A DNA stretch of 11,274 nt from a halophilic archaeon J07HX64 (lineage in GTDB: Archaea > Halobacteriota > Halobacteria > Halobacteriales > Haloarculaceae). The stretch covers positions 1,764,885 through 1,776,158 of the forward strand of contig KE356579.1 of the NCBI GenBank assembly GCA_000416085.1, written 5' to 3'. Every line of letters starts with the position of its first letter. The first letter of the stretch is position 1. The notes under the pieces are model-generated. The model searched no databases. It saw only the letters and a program-made list of their open reading frames with translations, and was not told where the DNA came from. Made by a program: the position numbers and the translations under genes. This document shows positions 1 to 6,093 of the stretch, piece by piece.

Positions 1-471
1 GTCTGCCGCAGCCAGTGCTCGCAGCTCCGACCGGGTCCGAAGATACACGGTCCCGTCTCTGACTGTCTGTGCGCCGACCCCGTCGAACGGCCGGCTCCAG
101 CGCCGGGCGCCGTTCTCGGCGTCGAACGCGCTCACCGTCCCGGTCGGACTGTCGGCCCCGGCCCTGTACCCTGCGGTGTAGACCGTCCCGTCGACGACTG
201 TCGGTGCTCCCCCTTTGTCACCGCTATCGGCCGCCCACAGTAGCTCACCGTCGCTGGACCCGACCGCGGAGACCTGTCCGGTGGTGTCGTGAACGAACAC
301 ACTCCCGTCGACCACCGTCACCGACCCGCCGATCTCGGCGTCGAACTCGCGCCGCCAGCGAATCTCGCCCGACTCCGACCCCGCGGTGACACCCGGTCCG
401 ACCACCGCCCCGAGCAATCCCGCACCCACTGTCCTGAGCAACTTCCGCCGGGTTATCCGGTTGCTGGTCAT
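1..471 (-). CDS. PQQ/BamB-like beta-propeller repeat protein, Tat-exported (N-terminal 157 residues only)
   Basis: The reading frame is open from ATG at 471 to the window edge, so the C-terminus is missing. The first 30 residues form a twin-arginine signal: TRRKLL at residues 7-12 followed by a Gly/Ala-rich hydrophobic stretch (VGAGLLGAVVG). After it come WD/PQQ-type blades with the recurring pattern 'VVDGTVY...G.V.AFDAENG..RW': VVDGSVFVHDTTGQVSAVGSS, then VVDGTVYTAGY, then VRDGTVYLRT. This is the outer-membrane-assembly-factor-B/quinoprotein propeller fold, which in haloarchaea is usually a secreted or cell-surface protein of unknown substrate. The fold does not show that a cofactor is bound. 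It is transcribed divergently from the DUF5694-type gene. Family assignment is confident; function is unknown. Confidence 0.85.
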   Translation of the reverse strand, partial: MTSNRITRRKLLRTVGAGLLGAVVGPGVTAGSESGEIRWRREFDAEIGGSVTVVDGSVFVHDTTGQVSAVGSSDGELLWAADSGDKGGAPTVVDGTVYTAGYRAGADSPTGTVSAFDAENGARRWSRPFDGVGAQTVRDGTVYLRTRSELRALAAAD

Positions 472-490
472 GATTGAGAGCGCGGTGTCT

Positions 491-500
491 GTATCATACT
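491..500 (-). promoter_or_regulatory. Possible TATA box of the beta-propeller gene
   Basis: Read on the minus strand the site is agtatgatac, 20-29 nt upstream of the ATG at 471. A second candidate, gtatatt (514-520), lies 43-49 nt upstream and would give a short leader. The sequence does not decide between them. Confidence 0.35.
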
Positions 501-554
501 CCGGGTCGACAGCAATATACCTTCTCGTGGGCGCTCAGAGAGTCACGCTGGCGT

Positions 555-618
555 ACACCAGAGCGGGGGATCGATGGATACCGGAGAGGGGTCAGTGGGT
601 ACCAGAGCGGGGGACCAG
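555..618. repeat. Three degenerate tandem repeats of about 22 bp in a 338-bp divergent intergenic region
   Basis: The 338 bases between the start codons at 471 and 810 hold no convincing gene. Inside them, accagagcggggga occurs exactly at 557-570 and 601-614, and a weaker copy (accggagaggggtc) sits at 580-593. The spacing is 23 and 21 bp, about two helical turns. They lie about 190-250 bp upstream of the DUF5694-type start and 85-145 bp upstream of the beta-propeller start, so they could be regulator sites or remnants of a dispersed repeat. No protein is implicated by the sequence. Confidence 0.5.
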
Positions 619-772
619 TATACGGAAATCTGAGACATCGTCGGCACGCCGGCGCCGTTCCCCCTCTCGAACCGGATGGCCCACGTCGCCCGTATGCGGC
701 CGAACGGGGAGTTCTACGAACTCGGACGAACAGAGACCGGAGGGTAACAGGCCTGCGTTCCACAGGCGATTC

Positions 773-783
773 AAAAAAATATA
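773..783 (+). promoter_or_regulatory. TATA box of the DUF5694-type gene
   Basis: An A-tract running into ATATA (aaaaaaatata) lies 27-37 nt upstream of the ATG at 810. It is the most AT-rich spot nearby. The distance fits a leaderless or nearly leaderless transcript and supports 810 as the start. Confidence 0.6.
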
Positions 784-809
784 CCACGCCAGACAAGCGT
801 GTACGTGAG

Positions 810-1667
810 ATGGGGGACAGGTCGACCGAGGCTGGCGCACCGAACTGGCCCGATTGCGGGTCCGAGCAGGTCCGCGTGATGCTGCTCGGGACGTTCCACA
901 TGGCGAATCCGGGGTTAGACGAGGTGAACGTCGACGCCGACGACGTGCTCTCGGAGCGTCGGCAGACTGAACTGCGAGAACTGGTGGACCGACTCACGGA
1001 GTGGGAGCCACAGCGACTCGCGGTCGAGCGACGCCACCACCGGAGCAACGAGGTGAACAGCCACTACCGGGAGTACCGGTCGGGCGAGCGCGCGTACGAC
1101 CGGGCGGAGACGCTCTCGACACCGCATCCGGACCACAGCGAACCCAACACCGATTGCCGGAGTGAGGTCGTGCAGGTCGGTTTCAGGCTGGCAGACCGCC
1201 TCGGCCACGACTCCGTCGCGGCAGTCGACGAACACCCCGACAGAGACCGGTACAGCCCCGACCCCTTCGAGGAGCGGGAGTTCGACACTGCCCGGAAGAC
1301 ACCGGACACGGTGGCAGACCCCGCGGCGAGAGAGCGCGAGTACGACAGACGACTCGCCTCGTCGACAGTCCCCGAGTATCTGGCGTGGCTCAACAGCGGG
1401 AGCCGACTCCGCACCAATCACGAGGGCATGTTCGACCGGGGGATACGGGGAGCGGATGCGCGGTTCGGCAGTCCGGTTGCGCTCGCGTACTGGTACGACC
1501 GCAACATCCGGATGGTCCACCATCTCTGGCGGACGATGGACGACGACGACTCCCGTGTTCTCCTTCTCGTCGGGAGCGGACACGTCCGTGCGCTGGGTCA
1601 CCTTCTCACCGAGTCACCCATGTTCTGTCCGGTGAGTCCGCTCCCGTATCTGCCCGGCGAGCGGTGA
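810..1667 (+). CDS. DUF5694-type protein (TraB/EreA/ChaN-like motifs), function unknown
   Basis: The product has 285 residues if it starts at 810. The frame stays open further upstream to 474, but that stretch is repeat-rich intergenic DNA, and the TATA box at 773-783 points to 810. Residues 21-40 contain VRVMLLGTFHMANPG, the typical start of DUF5694 proteins. The middle has a 'QVGFRLADRLGHDSVAAVD' block, and the C-terminus has LLLVGSGHVRALGHLL (GSGH at 255-258). The paired GTFH and GSGH motifs recall the TraB/TIKI/EreA/ChaN superfamily, where such His residues sit near the active site; this link is an inference. A polar, His/Asp-rich stretch (about residues 95-112) just before the GFRLA block looks like an insertion. 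There are no signal peptide or membrane segments, so it is probably cytoplasmic. No neighbour suggests a partner or substrate. Confidence 0.75.
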   Translation: MGDRSTEAGAPNWPDCGSEQVRVMLLGTFHMANPGLDEVNVDADDVLSERRQTELRELVDRLTEWEPQRLAVERRHHRSNEVNSHYREYRSGERAYDRAETLSTPHPDHSEPNTDCRSEVVQVGFRLADRLGHDSVAAVDEHPDRDRYSPDPFEEREFDTARKTPDTVADPAAREREYDRRLASSTVPEYLAWLNSGSRLRTNHEGMFDRGIRGADARFGSPVALAYWYDRNIRMVHHLWRTMDDDDSRVLLLVGSGHVRALGHLLTESPMFCPVSPLPYLPGER

Positions 1668-1708
1668 CACGCCGGCAGCAAACGACCCTCCGGCGGGGGA
1701 GCACCACA

Positions 1709-1716
1709 CTTATTCC
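1709..1716 (+). promoter_or_regulatory. Possible TATA box of the dtxR-family gene
   Basis: cttattcc lies 29-36 nt upstream of the ATG at 1745. A second AT-rich stretch (cataaaaag, 1730-1738) is too close to serve that start. If the repressor is autoregulated, its operator would be expected in this 77-bp gap, but no clear palindrome was seen. Confidence 0.35.
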
Positions 1717-1744
1717 CGGCACGCGACTACATAAAAAGAGGCGA

Positions 1745-2431
1745 ATGCTCAGCGCAAAGATGGAGGACTACCTGAAAGGGGTCTACGAGCTCTCGAAGCG
1801 GGAGGGCCCGCCGGTTTCGACCTCGAGTGTGGCCGATCACCTCGAGGTGACACCGCCAACAGTGACGAGCATGATGGAGACACTCGCCGAGCGCGGTCTC
1901 GTGGAGCGCGAGAAGTACAGCGGTGTCGAACTGACAACCGAGGGCGAGACCGTCGCGCTGGAGGTGCTCAGACATCACCGACTCATCGAGACGTACCTGG
2001 CCGAACAGTTGGGCTACGACTGGGCCGAGGTCCACGACGAGGCCGACCGTCTCGAACACCACATCAGCGAGGCGTTCGAACGCCGGGTGGCCGAGCAACT
2101 CGATGACCCTGATGTCGACCCGCACGGTGATCCCATCCCGACGGAGTCACTCGACCCGCTCGACCACGGCGAGACGGCGACACTGGCTGACCTCCCGGAA
2201 GACGAGCGGGTCGTTGTCCGCCGGGTGAGCGACCGTGACCCCGAGGAACTGGCGTATCTTCAGAACGCGGGTGTAACCCCGGGCACCGAACTCGTTATCA
2301 GCGAGATTGCTCCCTTCGGCGTGGTGACCGTCACGCTCGTGTCCGGTGACTCTGTCTCGCTGTCCGACGAGGTAGCCGGCTCTATCCGGGTCGAATCCGC
2401 CGAGGAACCCGCCACGAACGGACCGGCCTGA
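1745..2431 (+). CDS. DtxR/MntR/SirR-family metal-dependent transcriptional repressor
   Basis: The product has 228 residues. It is an N-terminal winged helix (about 1-64, with VADHLEVTPPTVTSMMETL as the HTH), a metal-binding and dimerisation domain (about 65-140) and a C-terminal FeoA/SH3-like domain (about 155-220), the full three-domain DtxR layout. By my alignment with DtxR and MntR, the ancillary-site ligands H78, E82 and H97 and the primary-site E104 and H105 are kept. The position of DtxR Met10 is Asp8, as in manganese-type MntR, and DtxR Cys102 is Asp101. This suggests Mn (or Mn/Fe) sensing, as described for haloarchaeal SirR-type proteins. Such regulators bind DNA when metal-loaded and repress uptake genes; none is visible here, so it probably acts elsewhere. 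The start is the internal ATG beginning MLSAKMEDYLKGVYEL, the usual family N-terminus; the upstream in-frame extension runs through the preceding gene in another frame. Confidence 0.93.
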   Translation: MLSAKMEDYLKGVYELSKREGPPVSTSSVADHLEVTPPTVTSMMETLAERGLVEREKYSGVELTTEGETVALEVLRHHRLIETYLAEQLGYDWAEVHDEADRLEHHISEAFERRVAEQLDDPDVDPHGDPIPTESLDPLDHGETATLADLPEDERVVVRRVSDRDPEELAYLQNAGVTPGTELVISEIAPFGVVTVTLVSGDSVSLSDEVAGSIRVESAEEPATNGPA

Positions 2432-2434
2432 CCC

Positions 2435-2504
2435 GCCACCACGACTGTCCTACGTTCGGTGACCCCCTTACCTGCCACCACGACTGTCCTACGTTCGGTG
2501 ACCC
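2435..2504. repeat. Perfect 31-bp direct repeat, period 39 bp
   Basis: Copies at 2435-2465 and 2474-2504 are identical over 31 bases, beginning gccaccacgactgtcc and ending gttcggtgaccc, with an 8-bp spacer (ccttacct). They start 4 bp after the dtxR-family stop codon and lie about 110-180 bp upstream of the membrane protein start. No internal palindrome longer than 4 bp was seen. They may be a recent tandem duplication of a 39-bp unit or paired binding sites. Confidence 0.85.
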
Positions 2505-2555
2505 GGGCCGTCTGTAACCCCTCGACCCCGCACACAGCCACGGCAAGGCCCGGGT
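2501..2555. repeat. Inverted repeat, 9-bp arms
   Basis: acccgggcc at 2501-2509 and ggcccgggt at 2547-2555 are exact reverse complements separated by 37 bases. The left arm overlaps the end of the second 31-bp direct repeat. The region lies between the dtxR-family stop and the DUF2178-like gene. It may be an operator pair, a weak transcript hairpin or chance; the loop is long for a terminator and no T-run follows. Confidence 0.4.
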
Positions 2556-2573
2556 GTACCACGCGATTGGTGC

Positions 2574-2583
2574 AAAAGAACTA
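2574..2583 (+). promoter_or_regulatory. Possible TATA box of the DUF2178/XRE operon
   Basis: aaaagaacta lies 28-37 nt upstream of the ATG at 2611, in an AT-rich patch (2572-2610) that stands out from the GC-rich surroundings. This supports 2611 rather than the upstream in-frame ATG at 2554. Confidence 0.4.
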
Positions 2584-2610
2584 AGACACTATGGAAAGGA
2601 AACTATACAC

Positions 2611-2997
2611 ATGGACAAGGGACCTTCACTCCCGGTACGTATTGTACCGCTTGGTGTAGGCATCGTGCTGGTGCTTACGTCAATCTTCGTCAGGTCAGAC
2701 CCGCTCGCGGTTGCGCTCGTCGTGTTCGGCACGGCGGCGATCTTTAGTCCGATACTGTGGGTCGGCCCGGCGTACGTGCGGTCCCCGAAACCAACCGACG
2801 AGCGGTACGAACAACTGAACTACAGGGCTGGCTGGTACGCCTACTTCCTGCTGCTGTGGGTGGTCGGTCTGTACGTCATGCTGACCGATCTTGTCGACGT
2901 CGGCCCGCGGCTACTCATATATGGTTTTGTGACTGTCCATGCCGTCTACGGTATTATCAAGTGGTGGCTCGCACGCAATCCGGAGCCATGGAAGTAG
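2611..2997 (+). CDS. Small four-helix membrane protein, DUF2178-like
   Basis: The product has 128 residues and four predicted membrane segments, at about 10-28, 31-53, 73-92 and 97-117. A polar loop with the sequence PTDERYEQLNYRAGW separates the second and third. The size, the DER-containing loop after helix 2 and the following small HTH gene fit the archaeal DUF2178 family; I am less sure of the name than of the topology. Function is unknown. Its stop overlaps the start of the XRE gene by 10 bases, so the two are co-transcribed and probably translationally coupled. An ATG at 2554 would add 19 residues with no family features, and the AT-rich patch favours 2611. Confidence 0.8.
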   Translation: MDKGPSLPVRIVPLGVGIVLVLTSIFVRSDPLAVALVVFGTAAIFSPILWVGPAYVRSPKPTDERYEQLNYRAGWYAYFLLLWVVGLYVMLTDLVDVGPRLLIYGFVTVHAVYGIIKWWLARNPEPWK

Positions 2998-3203
2998 AGA
3001 ACAATCTGAAGGTCTGGCGGGCGCGACACGACATCACGCAGGCGGACCTCGCCGACGCTGTCGACGTGACCCGACAGACAATAAACGCCGTCGAGACGGG
3101 CCGGTACAACCCGTCGCTCGAACTGGCCTTCGAACTCGCACGGTACTTCGACTGTGACATCGAGGACATCTTCTTTCCGGCCGAGACGACACAAGGTGTT
3201 TGA
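2988..3203 (+). CDS. Small XRE/Cro-family helix-turn-helix regulator (YozG-like)
   Basis: The product has 71 residues, essentially one HTH domain: LKVWRARHDITQADLADAVD, then VTRQTINAVETGRYNPSLEL as the recognition region, then FELARYFDCDIEDIFFP. The 'RQTI..VE.GRYNPSL.LA...A..F...IE.IF' signature is that of short YozG-type regulators found throughout bacteria and archaea. The ATG lies inside the last codons of the DUF2178-like gene (10-base overlap), the usual arrangement for this membrane protein/regulator pair. The regulator presumably controls its own operon, but neither ligand nor operator is visible. An in-frame extension upstream runs through the membrane protein gene in another frame and is not real. 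Confidence 0.92.
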   Translation: MEVENNLKVWRARHDITQADLADAVDVTRQTINAVETGRYNPSLELAFELARYFDCDIEDIFFPAETTQGV

Positions 3204-3226
3204 CCCTCTCAGTGTAATCAGCACCC

Positions 3227-3811
3227 ATGCGCGGACTCGACGACACCGATCGTGAGATTCTCCGGATACTCACCGCGGACGGCCGGCGCTCGTACAGCGA
3301 CATCGCCGAACAGGTAGAGCTCTCACCGCCGGCGGTCTCCGACCGTGTCGACCGTCTGCAGGAACTGGGTGTGATACGGCGGTTCACCGTGGACATCGAC
3401 CGCGACCTGCTCCGCGAGGGGACCGGTGCACTCGTGACCGTCCGTGCGAATCCGGGCGCCGGTGAGCAGGTCCGTGACCGCCTCGCCGACACCGACCACG
3501 TCGAGTCCCTGTTCCTGACCGCCGACGAGACAGTTGTCTGTACCGTCGTCGCCGAGGATGTCCGGGCGTTTCTCGCCGACCGACTCCCCGCCAACGCGGT
3601 CACCGGCTACGATGTCCAGTTGCTCGCCGACTCGACGTGGATACCCCGCCTCGGCGAACCCGAACTCGCACCCGAGTGTGTCGAGTGTGGCAACAGCGTC
3701 GGCGGCGACGGCGAGCGCGAACGACTCGACGACGATATCTACCACTTCTGCTGTTCGTCCTGTCGCGACGCGTTTCTGGACCGGTACGAGCGACTCAGCG
3801 AGGGTGTCTGA
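3227..3811 (+). CDS. Lrp/AsnC-family regulator with C-terminal TRASH metal-binding domain (copper-response type)
   Basis: The product has 194 residues. Residues 1-58 are an AsnC-type winged helix (LDDTDREILRILTADGRRSY, then LSPPAVSDRVDRLQELGVI). About 62-140 is a divergent ligand/oligomerisation domain. Residues 151-190 are a TRASH domain with Cys151-x2-Cys154 and Cys175-x3-Cys179 (Cys176 also present), ending CRDAFLDRYERL. The same domain order is known from Halobacterium VNG1179C, reported to be needed for induction of the copper-efflux ATPase yvgX, so a copper- or zinc-responsive activator is the best guess. It begins 23 bp after the XRE gene. No strong TATA box was found, so read-through from the DUF2178/XRE operon is possible. 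No P1B-type ATPase or HMA-domain chaperone is in the window. The convergent neighbour ends 41 bp away. Confidence 0.9.
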   Translation: MRGLDDTDREILRILTADGRRSYSDIAEQVELSPPAVSDRVDRLQELGVIRRFTVDIDRDLLREGTGALVTVRANPGAGEQVRDRLADTDHVESLFLTADETVVCTVVAEDVRAFLADRLPANAVTGYDVQLLADSTWIPRLGEPELAPECVECGNSVGGDGERERLDDDIYHFCCSSCRDAFLDRYERLSEGV

Positions 3812-3851
3812 GACTGTCGGATAATCCGGGTTGGCGACGATGTGCTCCCGT

Positions 3852-5054
3852 CTACGTCGAATCGACGGTGGTCTGACACGCCGGACATGTTTGTGTGTCT
3901 GGTTCCAGTTCTGCGCCACAGTCGGTACAGTACCGTGCTGACCCCCGCCGGGACTCGGGTGGTTCCTCGCTCTGTGGGTCAGTGCCCCGGGAGCCGTCGT
4001 CGTTCTGCGAGTCCGGACGGGGGGCTGTCCCGGTGTTCTGTTGTGGGCCGGGGTCGTGTTCGGGCGGTCGCGTCGGCCGTTGCTCCTCACGGTTTCGGTC
4101 GTGGGGGCCACCCCGACTGCCGACGAGGCCGGACAGTCGTCCGAGCAACCCTGTCGGAGCGCTGCGGTCGTCGGAGGAGACGGGCAACTCCCGGTGATTG
4201 GTGTCACTCTCGCCGGCGCTCCTGGGGTCACTGGACTGAGTATCGGGGGACTGCTGTCGGGCCTTGTCCGATTGCCCGCTTGCCGTTTCTGTAGTATTGG
4301 CCACATCGGCAGCGTCGGCAGTCTCACCCGAGTTCCGTGCTTTGCTCGCGAGGTCGCGAGATGTCTCGGTCGCAGTGCTCGCCGCCTGCTTTGTCTGTCG
4401 ACCGACAGCCTGCGCGGTGTTGGTCCTGCGGAGATGGAAAAAGGCGTGCCACGACGAGAGCGTGTGGAACCCGACCAGAACAGTCCCAACGAACACCAGC
4501 AACACCAGGTCGATACCCTGGGTGAGAATCCAGAATCCCGCAATCTCGACCGAGATGCCCGCAACGTCGAGCAGAACCGTAACGGGTGCGAGTATGCCGA
4601 CAATGCCGGACCGGGCGATGCGCTCCTGGGCTGCAAACACGCCCCAGGCCAGCGTCACCGTTGCACCGATAGCAGCGGTGAACTGGTTCGCCCGCTCGCG
4701 TGTTTCCTTGTCGGTGACCCGATACAGGGCCCGACCCGCGGCCGCGCGCACAGCGATACGCACCAGCAACAGCCCCAGACTGGCCAGTCCGAAACCGACC
4801 AGCGACAGAAACACTGTCCGCTCGTACGCACTCGAGGCCGTCGGGACCCACAAAAAGAGCGGAGCAATCAGGAGCGCGAACACTGTCCCCGCCCACGCGT
4901 ACTGGCGGTAGCCGTCCACGGAGCGGACAACTGTGACGACCCCAACAGCACCAACCCCCAGGGCGACCGTCGGCGGCGCGAACAGGGAGAGAAAAACAGC
5001 AACGATGGTACCTGTCACACCGGCCGTGAGCGGGTGTGTGTCGAACTGCTCCAT
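3852..5054 (-). CDS. Seven-helix membrane protein with disordered tail and C-terminal zinc ribbon
   Basis: The product has 400 residues. About seven hydrophobic segments occupy residues 10-200 (near 10-28, 30-46, 52-71, 79-102, 125-143, 150-178, 181-200). A 170-residue hydrophilic region rich in Ser, Thr, Asp, Gln, Arg and Pro follows, with no predicted fold. Residues 375-395 are a zinc ribbon, YCTDCGAELEPDTQTCPACQ, with ligands Cys376, Cys379, Cys390 and Cys393. Haloarchaea carry many such 'membrane domain plus zinc ribbon' proteins; I do not recognise the membrane domain. The ribbon and tail are expected on the cytoplasmic side. The gene is convergent with the TRASH regulator and tandem with alaX, 154 bp away, with its own TATA-like box, so it is probably a separate transcript. 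Function is unknown. Confidence 0.8.
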   Translation of the reverse strand: MEQFDTHPLTAGVTGTIVAVFLSLFAPPTVALGVGAVGVVTVVRSVDGYRQYAWAGTVFALLIAPLFLWVPTASSAYERTVFLSLVGFGLASLGLLLVRIAVRAAAGRALYRVTDKETRERANQFTAAIGATVTLAWGVFAAQERIARSGIVGILAPVTVLLDVAGISVEIAGFWILTQGIDLVLLVFVGTVLVGFHTLSSWHAFFHLRRTNTAQAVGRQTKQAASTATETSRDLASKARNSGETADAADVANTTETASGQSDKARQQSPDTQSSDPRSAGESDTNHRELPVSSDDRSAPTGLLGRLSGLVGSRGGPHDRNREEQRPTRPPEHDPGPQQNTGTAPRPDSQNDDGSRGTDPQSEEPPESRRGSARYCTDCGAELEPDTQTCPACQTTVDST

Positions 5055-5078
5055 GCCGCCCGCTTCGTCACTGGTTCT

Positions 5079-5088
5079 GAAAAATCTT
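5079..5088 (-). promoter_or_regulatory. TATA-like box of the zinc-ribbon membrane protein gene
   Basis: Read on the minus strand, aagatttttc lies 25-34 nt upstream of the ATG at 5054, inside the only AT-rich patch (5078-5096) of this 154-bp gap. The rest of the gap (5097-5208) shows nothing recognisable. Confidence 0.5.
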
Positions 5089-5208
5089 CTTTACCTTCTG
5101 GGTGTCCGCCGGAGCAGTGTCGTGCCTCTGACGAACTGCCCGAGGGTTGGTCAACAAAGGTATCACGGCGAGCATCCGGCGTGGCAAACAGCTGCGGGCC
5201 CGGCCGTA

Positions 5209-5928
5209 TCAGGCCAGTTCGAACTCGATGCGTTCGGTGTCCGCGCCCTTCGAGATCCGGTCGACGATACTGAGCTCGCCGAGTTCACCGAGGCTGTCGA
5301 CGTGGGTCCCCCCGCAGGGGCACATATCGAACCCCTCTATCTCGACGACACGGAGCGGGTCGACGGACTCCGGGATGAGATCGAGCAGCGCCCGCCCCTC
5401 GTCGACCTCGCGCTCGACTGTCTCGCGTGGCCGGTTCTCCTTCCGGACGGCCGGGTCCCGCTCGATCGCCTCGTTCGAGAGCTGTTCGATGCGCTCGACA
5501 TCCGCCTCGTCGAACGAGACCGGCTCGAAGTCGATGCGTGAGCGGTCGGTGTGGACCTGGTTGCCGGCGGTCGTCGCGCCGTACGCGTCGAGAACGACCC
5601 GGGAGACGACGTGCTGGGCTGTGTGCATCCGGCTGAGTTGCTCGCGACGCTCGGCGTCGATCTCCGCCTCGACAGTCGTTCCCGCCGCTGGTGGATCCCC
5701 TGCCATCGACTCGACGACGTGGCGAACGTCGCCGTGGTCCTTCCGGGCGTGGCCGACTCTGGCGTGGCCGCCCTCCCACTCGATGCGGCCGGTGTCTGCC
5801 GGTTGGCCGCCACCCTCCGGGTAGAAGTACGTGCCGTCGAGGACGATGTACTCCGCCGTCGCCTCGGTCACCGTCGCGGTGAACTCTGTCACGCTGTCCT
5901 CGTCGGGGAGATACAGTTGCTCGGTCAC
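5209..5928 (-). CDS. alaX: AlaX-type alanyl-tRNA editing protein (trans-editing deacylase)
   Basis: With a GTG start at 5928 the product has 239 residues. It matches the editing domain of alanyl-tRNA synthetase: [15 protein letters not shown] at 33-47, RMHTAQHV at 100-107 with zinc ligands His102 and His106, and [14 protein letters not shown] from 203, with Cys205 and His209 completing the zinc site. AlaX proteins hydrolyse mischarged Ser-tRNA(Ala) or Gly-tRNA(Ala) in the cytoplasm, acting as freestanding copies of the AlaRS editing site. The GGGQ block and the length indicate a longer AlaX form (AlaX-M type). I chose GTG because the product then starts MTEQLYLPD, a normal family N-terminus, and the TATA-like box at 5951-5960 sits 23-32 nt upstream. 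In-frame ATGs at 5955 and 5973 would add 9 or 15 residues, and translation from 5955 would begin inside that box. Confidence 0.92.
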   Translation of the reverse strand: MTEQLYLPDEDSVTEFTATVTEATAEYIVLDGTYFYPEGGGQPADTGRIEWEGGHARVGHARKDHGDVRHVVESMAGDPPAAGTTVEAEIDAERREQLSRMHTAQHVVSRVVLDAYGATTAGNQVHTDRSRIDFEPVSFDEADVERIEQLSNEAIERDPAVRKENRPRETVEREVDEGRALLDLIPESVDPLRVVEIEGFDMCPCGGTHVDSLGELGELSIVDRISKGADTERIEFELA

Positions 5929-5950
5929 GCCACACCGTTCGGACTCGACG

Positions 5951-5960
5951 CACATAGTAC
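5951..5960 (-). promoter_or_regulatory. TATA-like box of alaX
   Basis: On the minus strand gtactatgtg lies 23-32 nt upstream of the GTG at 5928, the spacing seen for [16 protein letters not shown] elsewhere in the window. It overlaps the alternative ATG at 5955, which helps decide the start. Confidence 0.5.
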
Positions 5961-6060
5961 GACTGGCCGGCACCCACCCGACGGAGACCGAGATGCCCCC
6001 GTTCGGGCAGTCCGTCCGGATGGTGGTCGGTGTTCAGGAGGCTACCGGGAGTATCGAATG

Positions 6061-6068
6061 GTTTTAAT
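6061..6068 (+). promoter_or_regulatory. TATA box of rps17e
   Basis: gttttaat lies 26-33 nt upstream of the ATG at 6094. The 165-bp divergent gap between alaX and rps17e therefore holds one box for each gene and nothing else recognised. Confidence 0.65.
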
Positions 6069-6093
6069 GAGCCACACGGTTATGTCGATACAC

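Noticed and set aside
555..618. CRISPR array for the short intergenic repeats
   Set aside because: Only two or three degenerate units of about 22 bp with no distinct spacers and no cas genes; the same holds for the repeats at 2435 and 7396.
474..809. Upstream extension of the DUF5694-type gene to 474
   Set aside because: It crosses the tandem repeats and the TATA box, and its Arg/Gly-rich sequence is unlike the rest of the protein.
2260..2562. Minus-strand open frame containing the 31-bp repeat as a repeated peptide VTERRTVVVAG
   Set aside because: The 39-bp period is a multiple of three, which keeps the frame open, but most of the frame is antisense to the dtxR-family gene and there is no promoter or family match.
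3323..4636. Minus-strand open frame of 437 codons overlapping the TRASH regulator and membrane protein
   Set aside because: It is out of frame with the zinc-ribbon membrane protein, antisense to the regulator, and has Arg/Pro/Ser-rich composition typical of shadow frames.
5160..5208. Small hairpin ggcctgatacggcc behind alaX as a terminator
   Set aside because: The stem is only 4 bp and no T-run follows on the minus strand.
4041..5273. Plus-strand open frame of 410 codons opposite the membrane protein
   Set aside because: Basic, low-complexity product with no motif, antisense to a gene with convincing membrane segments and a zinc ribbon.
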